Source of the DNA: an uncultured Collinsella sp.
Lineage (GTDB): Bacteria > Actinomycetota > Coriobacteriia > Coriobacteriales > Coriobacteriaceae
Direction of reading: 5' to 3'
Assembly: GCA_900542555.1 (NCBI GenBank)
Contig: UQNU01000006.1
Location: 1 to 52,694, forward strand
Length of the DNA stretch: 52,694 nucleotides
The position numbers were made by a program, and so were the translations under genes. The notes beneath the pieces were generated by a model. That model worked only from the letters and a program-made list of their open reading frames with translations. It had not been told where the DNA came from and made no database searches. Each line of letters opens with the position of its first letter. Within the stretch, counting starts at the first letter, position 1. This document shows, in pieces, positions 24,243 to 31,860 of this stretch.

Positions 24243-26079
24243 GTGCCTCGCCTCCTTCCTGGGTCTGAGCTTGCGTTGCGGTCATGTCGGTGTTGTCTGC
24301 CGCCGTGTTCGCGTCGCCAGAGACGTCGTCGGCGTCTTGCGTACCTTCGGCAGACATCTTGTTTTGCGAGGTAAAGGTCTCGCGGTAGATCTCGCTCGTC
24401 TTAAGCAGCTCGTCATGGTTGCCGATCTGCGCGATTCGGCCGCCCTCCATGACGATGATGCGGTCTGCGTCCTGTACGGAGCTGATGCGCTGGGCGATGA
24501 TGAGCTTGGTCGTGTTGGGCAGATAGCTTGCCAGCCCTGCGCGGATCTTGGCGTCGGTCTTGGTGTCGACGGCGCTGGTGGAGTCGTCCAGGATCAAGAT
24601 CTTGGGGCGACGCAGCAGGGCACGCGCAATGCACAGGCGCTGCTTCTGACCGCCGGAAACATTGGAGCCGCCCTGTTCGATCCAGGTGTCGTAGCCCTTG
24701 GGGAAACCGTCGACAAACTCGTCGGCGCAGGCCAGATGCGCCGCCTCGCGGACTTCCTCGTCGGTGGCGTTCGGGTCGCCCCAACGCAGGTTCTCGGCGA
24801 TGGTGCCGCTAAACAGCACGTTTTTCTGCAGCACCATGGCGACCTGGTGACGCAGCGCGTCCAGGTCGTAGTCGCGCACGTCCACGCCGCCCACGCGCAC
24901 AGCGCCTTCGGTGGTGTCGTACAGGCGGGCGATGAGGTTAACGAGCGTGGACTTGGCCGAGCCGGTGCCGCCGATGATGCCGATGGTCTCGCCGCTCGTA
25001 ATGTGCAGGTCGATATCGTCGAGCGCCTGGCGCTTCGCATGCTTGGAATACTTAAAGCTCACGTGGTCAAAGTCGATGGAACCGTCGGCAACCTCGAGCA
25101 CGGGCTCGGCGGGATCGGCGATCGTGGGCTCGGCGGCCAGCACCTCGGCAATGCGGTGTGCCGATTCGTCGGCCATGGTCACCATGACAAAGATCATCGA
25201 CAGCTGCATCAGGCTCATGAGAATCTGGAAACCATAGGTAAAGGTCGAGGAGAGCTGGCCCACGTCGAACAGCGTGCCCTGGCTCGTGATGATGAGCTTG
25301 GAGCCCAGGTAGATGATGACGACAAACGCGCCGTTGACGCAGATGTTCATCATGGGGTTGTTAAAGGCGAGCAGCTTCTCGGCGCGGGTGAAGTCCATCT
25401 GGACATCGCGCGCGGCGGCCGCGAACTTCTCCTTCTCAAAGTCTTCGCGTACGTAGCTCTTAACCACGCGCATGCCGGTGACGTTTTCCTCGACGGACTC
25501 GTTAAGGGCATCGTACTTGTGGAACACGCGCGAGAAGATGGGGCGCACCTTAAAGATGATAAAGAACAGTCCAAAGCCCAGCAGCGGAATGATGACCAGG
25601 TAGACCATGGCGACGCTGCCGCCCATGATAAACGCCATGGTAAAGGCGAAGACCAATACCAGCGGCGCGCGCACGGCGATACGGATGATCATCATAAAGG
25701 CCTGCTGAACGTTGTTGATGTCGGTGGTCAGGCGCGTGACGAGCGATGAGCTCGAGAACTCATCGATGTTGGCAAAGCTGAACGTCTGGATCTTGTAGAA
25801 CAGGTCGTGACGCAGGTTCTTGGCGAAGCCGCAGCTCGCATGGCTGCAGGTGACGCCTGCCGCGGCGCCAAAAGCAAGCGATGTCAGCGCGATGAGCACC
25901 AAAAGGCCCGCGGTGGGAAGCATCTCGGCTACGGTGGCGCCGTCTTTGATGGCGTCGATCAGGTTGGCGGTGATAAATGGAATCAGCATCTCGCAGAGCA
26001 CCTCGCCAAGCACGAGCAGCGGCGTGGCAACGGTGACTTTCATATAGTCGCGGATGCTTCCCATGAGGGTTTTAATCAT
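24235..26079 (-). CDS. ABC exporter half-transporter, first gene
   Basis: A 614-residue fused ABC exporter with six membrane helices and an ATPase holding Walker A GGTGSAKST, signature VSGGQ and Walker B ILDDSTSAVD. In this subunit the residue after Walker B Asp is Asp (LDDSTS), not the catalytic Glu, whereas its partner has LDEATS. Such degenerate/consensus pairs are typical of heterodimeric exporters such as BmrCD or LmrCD. The C-terminal 50 residues are a low-complexity Thr/Asp/Ala tail. The start overlaps the MarR stop by 8 bases and has GGAGG upstream. Confidence 0.92.
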   Translation of the reverse strand: MIKTLMGSIRDYMKVTVATPLLVLGEVLCEMLIPFITANLIDAIKDGATVAEMLPTAGLLVLIALTSLAFGAAAGVTCSHASCGFAKNLRHDLFYKIQTFSFANIDEFSSSSLVTRLTTDINNVQQAFMMIIRIAVRAPLVLVFAFTMAFIMGGSVAMVYLVIIPLLGFGLFFIIFKVRPIFSRVFHKYDALNESVEENVTGMRVVKSYVREDFEKEKFAAAARDVQMDFTRAEKLLAFNNPMMNICVNGAFVVIIYLGSKLIITSQGTLFDVGQLSSTFTYGFQILMSLMQLSMIFVMVTMADESAHRIAEVLAAEPTIADPAEPVLEVADGSIDFDHVSFKYSKHAKRQALDDIDLHITSGETIGIIGGTGSAKSTLVNLIARLYDTTEGAVRVGGVDVRDYDLDALRHQVAMVLQKNVLFSGTIAENLRWGDPNATDEEVREAAHLACADEFVDGFPKGYDTWIEQGGSNVSGGQKQRLCIARALLRRPKILILDDSTSAVDTKTDAKIRAGLASYLPNTTKLIIAQRISSVQDADRIIVMEGGRIAQIGNHDELLKTSEIYRETFTSQNKMSAEGTQDADDVSGDANTAADNTDMTATQAQTQEGGEAHE

Positions 26080-26578
26080 CCAGTTCCTCCCAGGTTACAC
26101 GGATTTTCTCGAGCATTTCGGCGAGCTGCTCGCGCTCGTCGTGGGTGAGGGCACTAAAGGCTTGCTCTCTAAAGCGAATGCGGGCCGCCTGGTCGATGCG
26201 GGCGTTTTCCCGGCCGGTTTCGGTCAGGCGAATGGTGAGCTGCCGTCGATCCTTGGGGTTACGGCTGCGCTCGATGAGGCCGTTGAGCTCGAGCTTGGAC
26301 AGGATCTCGGAAAGCGACCCCGGCTTGAGGTCAAAGTGCATGCCGAGTTCCTGCTGCGACATCTCGCCGCCGGGTTGCTTGGCCAGCAGGCAGATGATGG
26401 GCGCCTTGCCGGACACGCCTCCGCCATGAAAATGCATGTAATGGCCGCAAAAGCCCAGGCCATTGAGGATGCGCTTGGCAAGCTTGTCTTCTGAGCTAAC
26501 CGCTTCGGGTGCATCCGCCGGCTGTGACGGGTCGCCGCCGGGCTCGTGCGAACAAAGGTTAAGAGGTTCATCGCACAT
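26072..26578 (-). CDS. MarR-family transcriptional regulator
   Basis: A 168-residue regulator with a winged HTH of the MarR type: SQQELGMHFDLKPGSLSEILSKLELNGLIER, then the wing NPKDRRQLTIRLTETGRE. A short His/Gly-rich stretch (HYMHFHGGG) precedes the HTH. GGAG is upstream of the ATG. It is the first gene of an operon with two ABC exporter genes, and an inverted repeat lies between its promoter and its start, so it probably represses itself and the exporter until a ligand binds. Confidence 0.9.
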   Translation of the reverse strand: MCDEPLNLCSHEPGGDPSQPADAPEAVSSEDKLAKRILNGLGFCGHYMHFHGGGVSGKAPIICLLAKQPGGEMSQQELGMHFDLKPGSLSEILSKLELNGLIERSRNPKDRRQLTIRLTETGRENARIDQAARIRFREQAFSALTHDEREQLAEMLEKIRVTWEELDD

Positions 26579-26599
26579 GAATTAGTGTTGCTCCTTTCT

Positions 26600-26635
26600 T
26601 TAGTTAGGTAGTGGAATTGTTTTGTGCCTAACCAA
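26600..26635. promoter_or_regulatory. Probable MarR operator
   Basis: Inverted repeat TTAGTTAGGTA (26600-26610) and TGCCTAACCAA (26625-26635), 9 of 11 positions symmetric, 14-bp spacer. It lies just downstream of, and touches, the -10 of the operon promoter, the normal place for a MarR repressor site. Confidence 0.65.
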
Positions 26636-26662
26636 TCTAGGAGCATGAGAAATGAATGTCAA
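26634..26662 (-). promoter_or_regulatory. Sigma70-type promoter of the marR-ABC operon
   Basis: On the minus strand TTGACA (26657-26662), a 17-bp spacer and TAGATT (26634-26639): a perfect -35 and good -10 with ideal spacing, pointing at the MarR gene. Confidence 0.75.
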
Positions 26663-26679
26663 GGTACCAAACTTATTAA

Positions 26680-26835
26680 GTTACGGCGTTTTGCCAAACG
26701 CCGTAACCGCTCGACGCTGCAAGCGTTCCTAAGCGGCAATCTGACGTTCAATCGTCGGGCATGGCCACAAGGCCTATGCCCTCCTCTTTCACGTCACCTT
26801 GCTCGCTTAGGAACGCTTTCGCTGTCCGTCCTCAA
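26680..26835 (+). repeat. Multi-stem element, copy A
   Basis: Three stems. Hairpin 1 (26680-26707): GTTACGGCGTTT, loop TGCC, perfect complement. A long stem: AAGCGTTCCTAAGCG (26721-26735) with CGCTTAGGAACGCTT (26804-26818), 15 of 15 paired. Inside it is the apical hairpin (26757-26781): GGGCAT-GGCC-ACAA-GGCC-T-ATGCCC. GCTGTCCGTCCTC follows. It lies between the divergent marR and pdxK-like genes; a further hairpin TGATCCCTT/AAGGGATCA is at 26870-26900. No gene was seen in 26663-27025. Confidence 0.75.
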
Positions 26836-27025
26836 CCTGTGATTCCGCCACGGTCCGCTTCGGTGCATGTGATCCCTTGGGGACGGAGGAAAAGGGATCA
26901 TTTTCCGAAACCTTTTCGCAACAATGCGCTCTTCGCGACCGTAGCGCCCGCTCACAACGTCCCCTGCGCTACACTTAGTCGCACTGTGGTGCTGCTGCGC
27001 CGTGCCCGAACCAAGGGAGACCCTC

Positions 27026-27850
27026 ATGAAGAATACTCAGCTGCTGCTGATCAACGATATGTGCGGCTACGGCAAGGTCGCGCTTTCCGCCATGCTGCCG
27101 GTGCTGTCGCACATGGGCTACCGTATCCATAACCTGCCGACGGCGCTCGTTTCCGACACGCTTAACTACCCCAAGTTCTACATCCACGACACCACCGAGT
27201 ACGTGCGCCAAAGCCTCGCTATCTGGGAGGAGCTCGGCTTTGAGTTCGACGCCATCTCGACCGGCTTTATCGTGACCGAGGAAGAGACACGCATCATCTC
27301 GGACTTTTGCCACCGCCGTGCGCAAAAAGGCACCAAGGTATTCGTCGACCCCATCATGGGCGATAACGGCAAGCTCTATGCCGGCGTGCCCGAGTCGACC
27401 ATCGGACTCATGCGCAGCCTGGTCGAGTGCGCCGACTACGCGGTGCCCAACTATACCGAGGCGTGCCTGCTCACCGATACGCCTATCGCCGAAGAGATTA
27501 CGGCCGATGAGGCCCGCGCGCTCGTGGACGCTATGCTCGCGTTGGGCACCAAGTCGGTTGTCATTACGAGTGCAAAGGTCGATGGGGCGAGTGCCGTCGT
27601 CGGTTACGATCATGTGGCGGGGGAGTACTTTGAGATTCCGTTTGAGCTGATCCCGGTGTACTTCCCGGGCACGGGCGATACGTTCTCGGCCGTGTTGATG
27701 GGTCGCGTGATGAGCGGTTGGAGTCTGCAGCGCGCGACGGCCGATGCCATGCGTGTGGTGGCTGAGCTTATCGAGCGCAATGCCGACCAAGAGGACAAGT
27801 CGGCCGGCCTTCCCATCGAGGCCTGCCTGGATGTGATCGACCATGAGTAA
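27026..27850 (+). CDS. pdxY: Pyridoxal/pyridoxamine kinase
   Basis: A 274-residue ribokinase-like kinase of the PdxK/PdxY group. Visible features are INDMCGYGKVALSAMLPVLS at the N-terminus, VFVDPIMGDNGKLY in the middle and the anion-hole motif PGTGDTFSAVL near residue 220, whose Asp is the catalytic base. It phosphorylates vitamin B6 vitamers in the salvage pathway to PLP. AGGGAG lies upstream of the chosen ATG; eight earlier codons are open but lack a site. The stop overlaps the next gene by 8 bases. Confidence 0.88.
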   Translation: MKNTQLLLINDMCGYGKVALSAMLPVLSHMGYRIHNLPTALVSDTLNYPKFYIHDTTEYVRQSLAIWEELGFEFDAISTGFIVTEEETRIISDFCHRRAQKGTKVFVDPIMGDNGKLYAGVPESTIGLMRSLVECADYAVPNYTEACLLTDTPIAEEITADEARALVDAMLALGTKSVVITSAKVDGASAVVGYDHVAGEYFEIPFELIPVYFPGTGDTFSAVLMGRVMSGWSLQRATADAMRVVAELIERNADQEDKSAGLPIEACLDVIDHE

Positions 27851-28172
27851 CGCTGGCGAGAACGGCGCCAGGCCTGCGGGCGGGGGCAAGCCGCTCGGCG
27901 CGCCGCGTGGAAAGCGTCCACGTATCCGCGTGAGTTGCGTGGACCAGTTGGGCACATGCCGCTGCCATCACGGGCACAAGCCGGGCGACGTTTTTGACTT
28001 CGACCGAGATCGCGGCAAGATGTGCGCCATGGCCTGCCATGTGGGCTTTCCCTATATCGATATCTTGCGCTATGGCGGAACCGTGCCCGGCAACGAGCCT
28101 GGTACGGCAAAGTTCTGCTGCCCCGAGGTCGATACGCTGAACGTCTGGCTTGCCGAGATCGTCGACGAATAG
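27843..28172 (+). CDS. TIGR04076-like small cysteine-containing protein
   Basis: A 109-residue protein starting inside the end of the kinase gene (8-base overlap), so translated with it. After a Gly/Pro/Lys-rich N-terminus it has CRCHHGHKPGDVFDF, then KMCAMACHVGFPYIDILRYGG and CCPE: the pattern of conserved Cys, GHKxGD and GG seen in the TIGR04076 family, whose function is unknown. The many cysteines could bind metal. The link to vitamin B6 kinase is by position only. Confidence 0.65.
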   Translation: MSNAGENGARPAGGGKPLGAPRGKRPRIRVSCVDQLGTCRCHHGHKPGDVFDFDRDRGKMCAMACHVGFPYIDILRYGGTVPGNEPGTAKFCCPEVDTLNVWLAEIVDE

Positions 28173-28181
28173 TCGAGCGCA

Positions 28182-28212
28182 ATGTGACAAAGGGACAGTC
28201 CCTTTGTCACAT
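28182..28212. repeat. 31-bp palindrome, family P31, copy 3
   Basis: Identical in all 31 bases to the copies at 3887 and 29730. With the copy at 29730 it brackets the ATPase gene 28356-29717. Confidence 0.85.
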
Positions 28213-28254
28213 CCGCCGGGGCTGCCCCTTCTTTTTGCTTATAATCCTAAATCT

Positions 28255-28335
28255 CTGCATTTCATCCGATTTTAGGTTCTAAAAATTCTGCGTTTCATCG
28301 ATAATCAAGCGTATAAAACTTTGCATTTCATTTGA
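28255..28335. promoter_or_regulatory. Three 33-bp-period direct repeats before the ATPase gene
   Basis: TGCATTTCAT, TGCGTTTCAT and TGCATTTCAT begin at 28256, 28289 and 28322, exactly 33 bp apart (about three helical turns). The sequence between them is AT-rich and unlike the neighbourhood; TATAAT lies at 28240-28245. The array ends about 20 bp before the ATPase start codon, so it is likely an operator for a multimeric protein, possibly the ATPase itself. Confidence 0.55.
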
Positions 28336-28355
28336 TGACACTGAGGGGAGAGCCT

Positions 28356-29717
28356 ATGCTGCGTAGGAAAATAGCGGCAGAGCTGGAGCGTTGGCTGAAG
28401 TCTGCCGAGCAAAAGGCCTTATTCATCACGGGTTCTCGCCAGATCGGCAAAAGTTATTCGATTCGCGCATTTGGCAAAGCCAGCCATGCAACCTACATCG
28501 AGCTCAATCTCATGGAAAATCGTCAGGCAAAAGACGCTCTTCTCGAGGCGCGGGATGCCGATGATTTCATCAGCAGGGTGACGCTTCTTTCGGGAAAGTC
28601 GATTGCACCAGGCAAAACGCTCGTGTTTATCGATGAGGTCCAAGAGGCCCCCGACATCATGACGATGGCAAAGTTCCTTGTTGAGGACGGGAGGTGCCGC
28701 TGGGCGTTTTCGGGGTCAATGCTCGGGACCCAGTTCAAGGGCGTCAGGTCCTATCCCGTGGGGTATGTCCACGAGCTTAGGATGTTCCCGCTCGATTTTG
28801 AGGAGTTTTGCTGGGCAATCGGGGTGAGCGAAGGGGCTCGCCAAACGATACGCGATGCGTGCATCAACGAGAAGCCCATTCCTGGTTACATTCATGACGC
28901 GATGATGGCAAACTTCAGGACCTATACCGTTGTCGGCGGAATGCCAGAGGTCGTGCAGCGTTTCCTTGACACGCGGGGCGACCTTGCCTCTGTTCGTCAG
29001 CTGCAGTCAGAGCTCAACGAACAGTACCGACGGGATATCTCCAAGTATGCAAGCGGGCGAGCCCTTCAGGTGCAGAGCATCTACGATCAGCTCCCCATTA
29101 TGCTTGAGGGCGAACACAAGCGTTTCGTGCTCAATTCCATTGACCCCAAGGCGCATTATGAGAAGTACCAGCGAGATTTTGTTTGGCTTGTCGATGCCGG
29201 CGTTGCTCTCAAAGCCGATATCGTAACCGAGCCAAAGTTGCCCCTGCTCAAGACGGCACGGCCATCGCAGTTCAAGCTATACCAATCGGATACGGGCATG
29301 TTGATGGCGCGCTACCCCGTTGGAGTCGCCCAAGCGGCGTATCTTGATAGCAAGGAGCCCAATCTGGGCGGCATTTACGAAAACGTGGTGGCCCAGCAGC
29401 TGGCTGCCCAAAATCGCCAGCTTTACTACTATCAGACAAAAAAGCGCGGTGAAGTGGACTTTGTGGTCGATGGACCGGATGGGACGGCTGTTCCGATCGA
29501 GGTTAAATCGGGCTCCTATTACCACGCGCACGCTGCGCTCGGTCATGTGCTTGATACGGCCGAATATGGCGTAAGGCTCGGGATTGTTTTCTCGAGAGGC
29601 AACGTTGAGCGCAACGGAGCGGTTCTCTATTTGCCGCTATATGCGACCTGGGCCCTTACGGATGTTTTGGGCGACTCCTGTGTCGAGGGGATAAAGCTGG
29701 AGGTCAAGCCGGTCTAG
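28356..29717 (+). CDS. AAA ATPase with DUF4143 and a nuclease-like C-terminus
   Basis: A 453-residue protein of the AAA_14/DUF4143 group. Walker A is GSRQIGKS near residue 27 and Walker B TLVFIDEVQEA. The C-terminal domain has EVDFVVDGPDGTAVPIEVKSG, the E/D..ExK arrangement of PD-(D/E)XK nucleases. The group is widespread and horizontally spread, with no agreed function; toxin-like or defence roles have been suggested for relatives. GGGGAGAG precedes the ATG. Codon use is more AT-rich than the neighbours, which suggests transfer. It is flanked by identical 31-bp palindromes and preceded by direct repeats. Confidence 0.85.
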   Translation: MLRRKIAAELERWLKSAEQKALFITGSRQIGKSYSIRAFGKASHATYIELNLMENRQAKDALLEARDADDFISRVTLLSGKSIAPGKTLVFIDEVQEAPDIMTMAKFLVEDGRCRWAFSGSMLGTQFKGVRSYPVGYVHELRMFPLDFEEFCWAIGVSEGARQTIRDACINEKPIPGYIHDAMMANFRTYTVVGGMPEVVQRFLDTRGDLASVRQLQSELNEQYRRDISKYASGRALQVQSIYDQLPIMLEGEHKRFVLNSIDPKAHYEKYQRDFVWLVDAGVALKADIVTEPKLPLLKTARPSQFKLYQSDTGMLMARYPVGVAQAAYLDSKEPNLGGIYENVVAQQLAAQNRQLYYYQTKKRGEVDFVVDGPDGTAVPIEVKSGSYYHAHAALGHVLDTAEYGVRLGIVFSRGNVERNGAVLYLPLYATWALTDVLGDSCVEGIKLEVKPV

Positions 29718-29729
29718 GGCCAGTCCCGG

Positions 29730-29760
29730 ATGTGACAAAGGGACAGTCCCTTTGTCACAT
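29730..29760. repeat. 31-bp palindrome, family P31, copy 4
   Basis: Identical to copies 1 and 3; starts 12 bp after the ATPase stop codon. Confidence 0.85.
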
Positions 29761-29764
29761 TCAT

Positions 29765-29828
29765 GAGTGTGGATTTTCTCCCGTTTAGAGCGCACTCGAA
29801 CGCTCAAAGCGGGAGAAAATCCACGCTC
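29765..29828. repeat. 64-bp hairpin, arms about 23 bp
   Basis: GTGGATTTTCTCCCG and CGGGAGAAAATCCAC form the core of a stem with two small irregularities; the loop has its own GAGCG/CGCTC stem. It lies just after a P31 palindrome, the same arrangement as at 31658-31774, and downstream of the convergent phosphatase gene. Confidence 0.7.
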
Positions 29829-29865
29829 GTTTCGCGCCGGAGACGTGGCTCGCGACCTCGCTTGT

Positions 29866-30312
29866 CTACAGTTGCTCGAGCATAGCGGTGCAACCGTCGA
29901 GCACGTCGCGGTAGGTGGCATCGAAGTTGCCGGTGTACCAGGGATCGGCCACGTCACCGGGGCGCTCGGTCCAATCGAGCAAGCGTGTAACCTTGCCGTC
30001 GGGGTCGTCGCCAAAGATGCGCCGCAGGCCGCGGGCGTTCTCGTCGTCCATATAGGCAATGTGGTCCCAGTCGCCATACTCCGCGCGACGCACCTGGCGG
30101 GCACGGTGCGCAACGACGGGAATCCCGACTTCACGCAGCTTGGCGACCGTGCCATGATGCGGCGGGTTGCCGATCTCCTCAGTTGAGGTCGCAGCGGAGT
30201 CAATGACAAACTCGCCCGCGCGCCCGGCGCGCCGCACCAGCTCGGTAAACACGGACTCAGCCATCGTCGAGCGACAGATGTTCCCATGGCAGATAAACAG
30301 TACACGTTGCAT
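29866..30312 (-). CDS. Low-molecular-weight protein tyrosine phosphatase
   Basis: A 148-residue LMW-PTP. The P-loop is CHGNICRS with Cys8 nucleophile and Arg14; the general acid is Asp123 in VADPWYTG. Most members have Pro after CRS; here it is Thr. They remove phosphate from tyrosine or from arginine residues (YwlE type); the residue after Ile cannot settle which. The ATG has AAAGGA upstream; the frame is open 15 codons further without a site. It lies 45 bp after an MFS gene, so it is likely co-transcribed with it. Confidence 0.9.
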   Translation of the reverse strand: MQRVLFICHGNICRSTMAESVFTELVRRAGRAGEFVIDSAATSTEEIGNPPHHGTVAKLREVGIPVVAHRARQVRRAEYGDWDHIAYMDDENARGLRRIFGDDPDGKVTRLLDWTERPGDVADPWYTGNFDATYRDVLDGCTAMLEQL

Positions 30313-30357
30313 ATGCGGTTTCCTTTCGATCGCCATCATCGAGCTCGAGTATCGCAT

Positions 30358-31599
30358 CTACGCCTGCGCCATCGTCCTCTTGCGTTCCCAGCGAGCCAAC
30401 TTAATCGTCACCAGCGTGAGCGCCCAGGCCACAAGCGAGAACACGGCACCGACCGCGCCTACATATGCAATGCCAACGCTGCTTACCACGGCGCCGGCCA
30501 CTGCGGTGCCAAACGAGATGCCGACGTTAAACGCCATGGGCTCAACCGAACTTGCGAGTACCATCGACTTGGGATGGCGGCTGCGTGCCACGTCCATAAA
30601 GTGCGTGATGCACGACACCGAGAACAGGTACATGAGCAGCGCCAGGCTAAAGACAAAGACCAGCGCGAGCGGCATGGTGCCGCCCACAGCAAACAGTCCG
30701 AGTAACGCTGCAGCCTGCAGCACAAACGTCACGAGTAGCGCCTTCATGCCAAAGCGCGCATCGATCCATCCGCCCAGGATGTTCGAGATCAGGCAGAACA
30801 CGCCGTAGGCCATGAGCGTGGTACTGGCTTCGACCGTGCCCATGCCCAGCACCTGCTCAAGATAAGGCGTCACGTAGCCGTAAAAAACGTAGACCGACCC
30901 CACGCCAAACAAAAAGATGAGCACGCCGGTGATGATGCTCGGCTCGCGTAGCAGACCCGCCTGTTCGCGAAAAGTGGCGGGCTCGTCGGTTTGCCCAGCG
31001 CGCGGCATAAACGCCACGAGCGCTCCGCAGATCAGAACGGCAAAGGTCAGCGTGCCGTACATGGCCACGTGCCAGTCGAGCGTGTCGGCCACAAACTTGC
31101 CGATCGAAGTGACAAAGACCATTGCCACGGAAAACGCGCCGTACACTACCGAGATGGCGAGTGAGGTCTGCTGCGGGGACAGCAGCTCAGGGATGTACGT
31201 CATGCCCACGGCGAGCAGCGCACCCGAGACGGAGCCCAGGACAATACGCGAGATAAACAGCACTTGAAAGTTGGGCGCCAGCGCCATAACCAAATTGCCG
31301 AGCACAAAGACGATGCTGTAGCACACGAGCAGCTGGTAGCGGCGAAAACGCCCCGTGCTGAGCGCAAGCACTGGCGTCGCGATGGCGTAGACAAGCGCAA
31401 ACACGCTAATAAGTTGGCCTGCGGTGGCAAGCGATACGCCGAGTTCCGTTGCCAAGTCGCTTTCGATGCCGATGACCACGAACTCGGAGCAGCCGAGCGA
31501 GAATCCCAACAGCACGAGCAGCGCCAGGCAGAGCTTGGTGCGCGCAGGGGAGAGCGCGGCGGCGGTTGACTTACTTTTAGGCGTGGTTGCGGCGGTCAA
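30358..31599 (-). CDS. MFS efflux transporter, DHA1-like
   Basis: A 413-residue, 12-span MFS protein. It has GCSEFVVIGIESDLATELGVS in the first helix, ALSTGRFRRYQLL in loop 2-3 and FISRIVLGSVSGALL in helix 4: a pattern typical of the AraJ/NepI-like DHA1 efflux group, which exports sugars, nucleosides or drugs. The start is probably the TTG at 31599, which has GGAG 8 nt upstream; a GTG 4 codons earlier lacks a site. The much longer open frame upstream (to 32529) is antisense to a real gene. No substrate can be named. Confidence 0.85.
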   Translation of the reverse strand: MTAATTPKSKSTAAALSPARTKLCLALLVLLGFSLGCSEFVVIGIESDLATELGVSLATAGQLISVFALVYAIATPVLALSTGRFRRYQLLVCYSIVFVLGNLVMALAPNFQVLFISRIVLGSVSGALLAVGMTYIPELLSPQQTSLAISVVYGAFSVAMVFVTSIGKFVADTLDWHVAMYGTLTFAVLICGALVAFMPRAGQTDEPATFREQAGLLREPSIITGVLIFLFGVGSVYVFYGYVTPYLEQVLGMGTVEASTTLMAYGVFCLISNILGGWIDARFGMKALLVTFVLQAAALLGLFAVGGTMPLALVFVFSLALLMYLFSVSCITHFMDVARSRHPKSMVLASSVEPMAFNVGISFGTAVAGAVVSSVGIAYVGAVGAVFSLVAWALTLVTIKLARWERKRTMAQA

Positions 31600-31657
31600 G
31601 GCTGTCACTCCAATGTCGCATGAATAAGCGAGATTCAATCCCTGCAACTCTAGCAGA

Positions 31658-31688
31658 ATGTGACAAAGGGACAGTCTCTTTGTCACAT
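31658..31688. repeat. 31-bp palindrome, family P31, copy 5 (one mismatch)
   Basis: Same as copies 1, 3 and 4 except that one inner CCC reads CTC, leaving a single mispair. It lies upstream of the MFS gene and, with the copy at 29730, brackets the MFS-phosphatase pair. Confidence 0.8.
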
Positions 31689-31710
31689 TGCGCTGCCGGC
31701 CGGTCGCCCA

Positions 31711-31774
31711 AACCGTCACAACATTCGGCGAAAATCTCGAAATCGAGGAAAAGCGTCGAATGTTGTGACGGTTT
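31711..31774. repeat. 64-bp hairpin, arms about 20 bp
   Basis: AACCGTCACAACATTCG and CGAATGTTGTGACGGTT pair fully around a loop containing a smaller CTCGA/TCGAG stem. It is 22 bp from the P31 copy, the same pairing of elements as at 29730-29828, on the other side of the MFS-phosphatase operon. Confidence 0.75.
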
Positions 31775-31860
31775 TCGTGTCCGGCGCGGGTGAGCTTCGG
31801 TGCCGTCTGGGGGTATAAGACTAGCGAGTGTTTATTTGCGAGGCCTAAGGGGCGCCCCGT

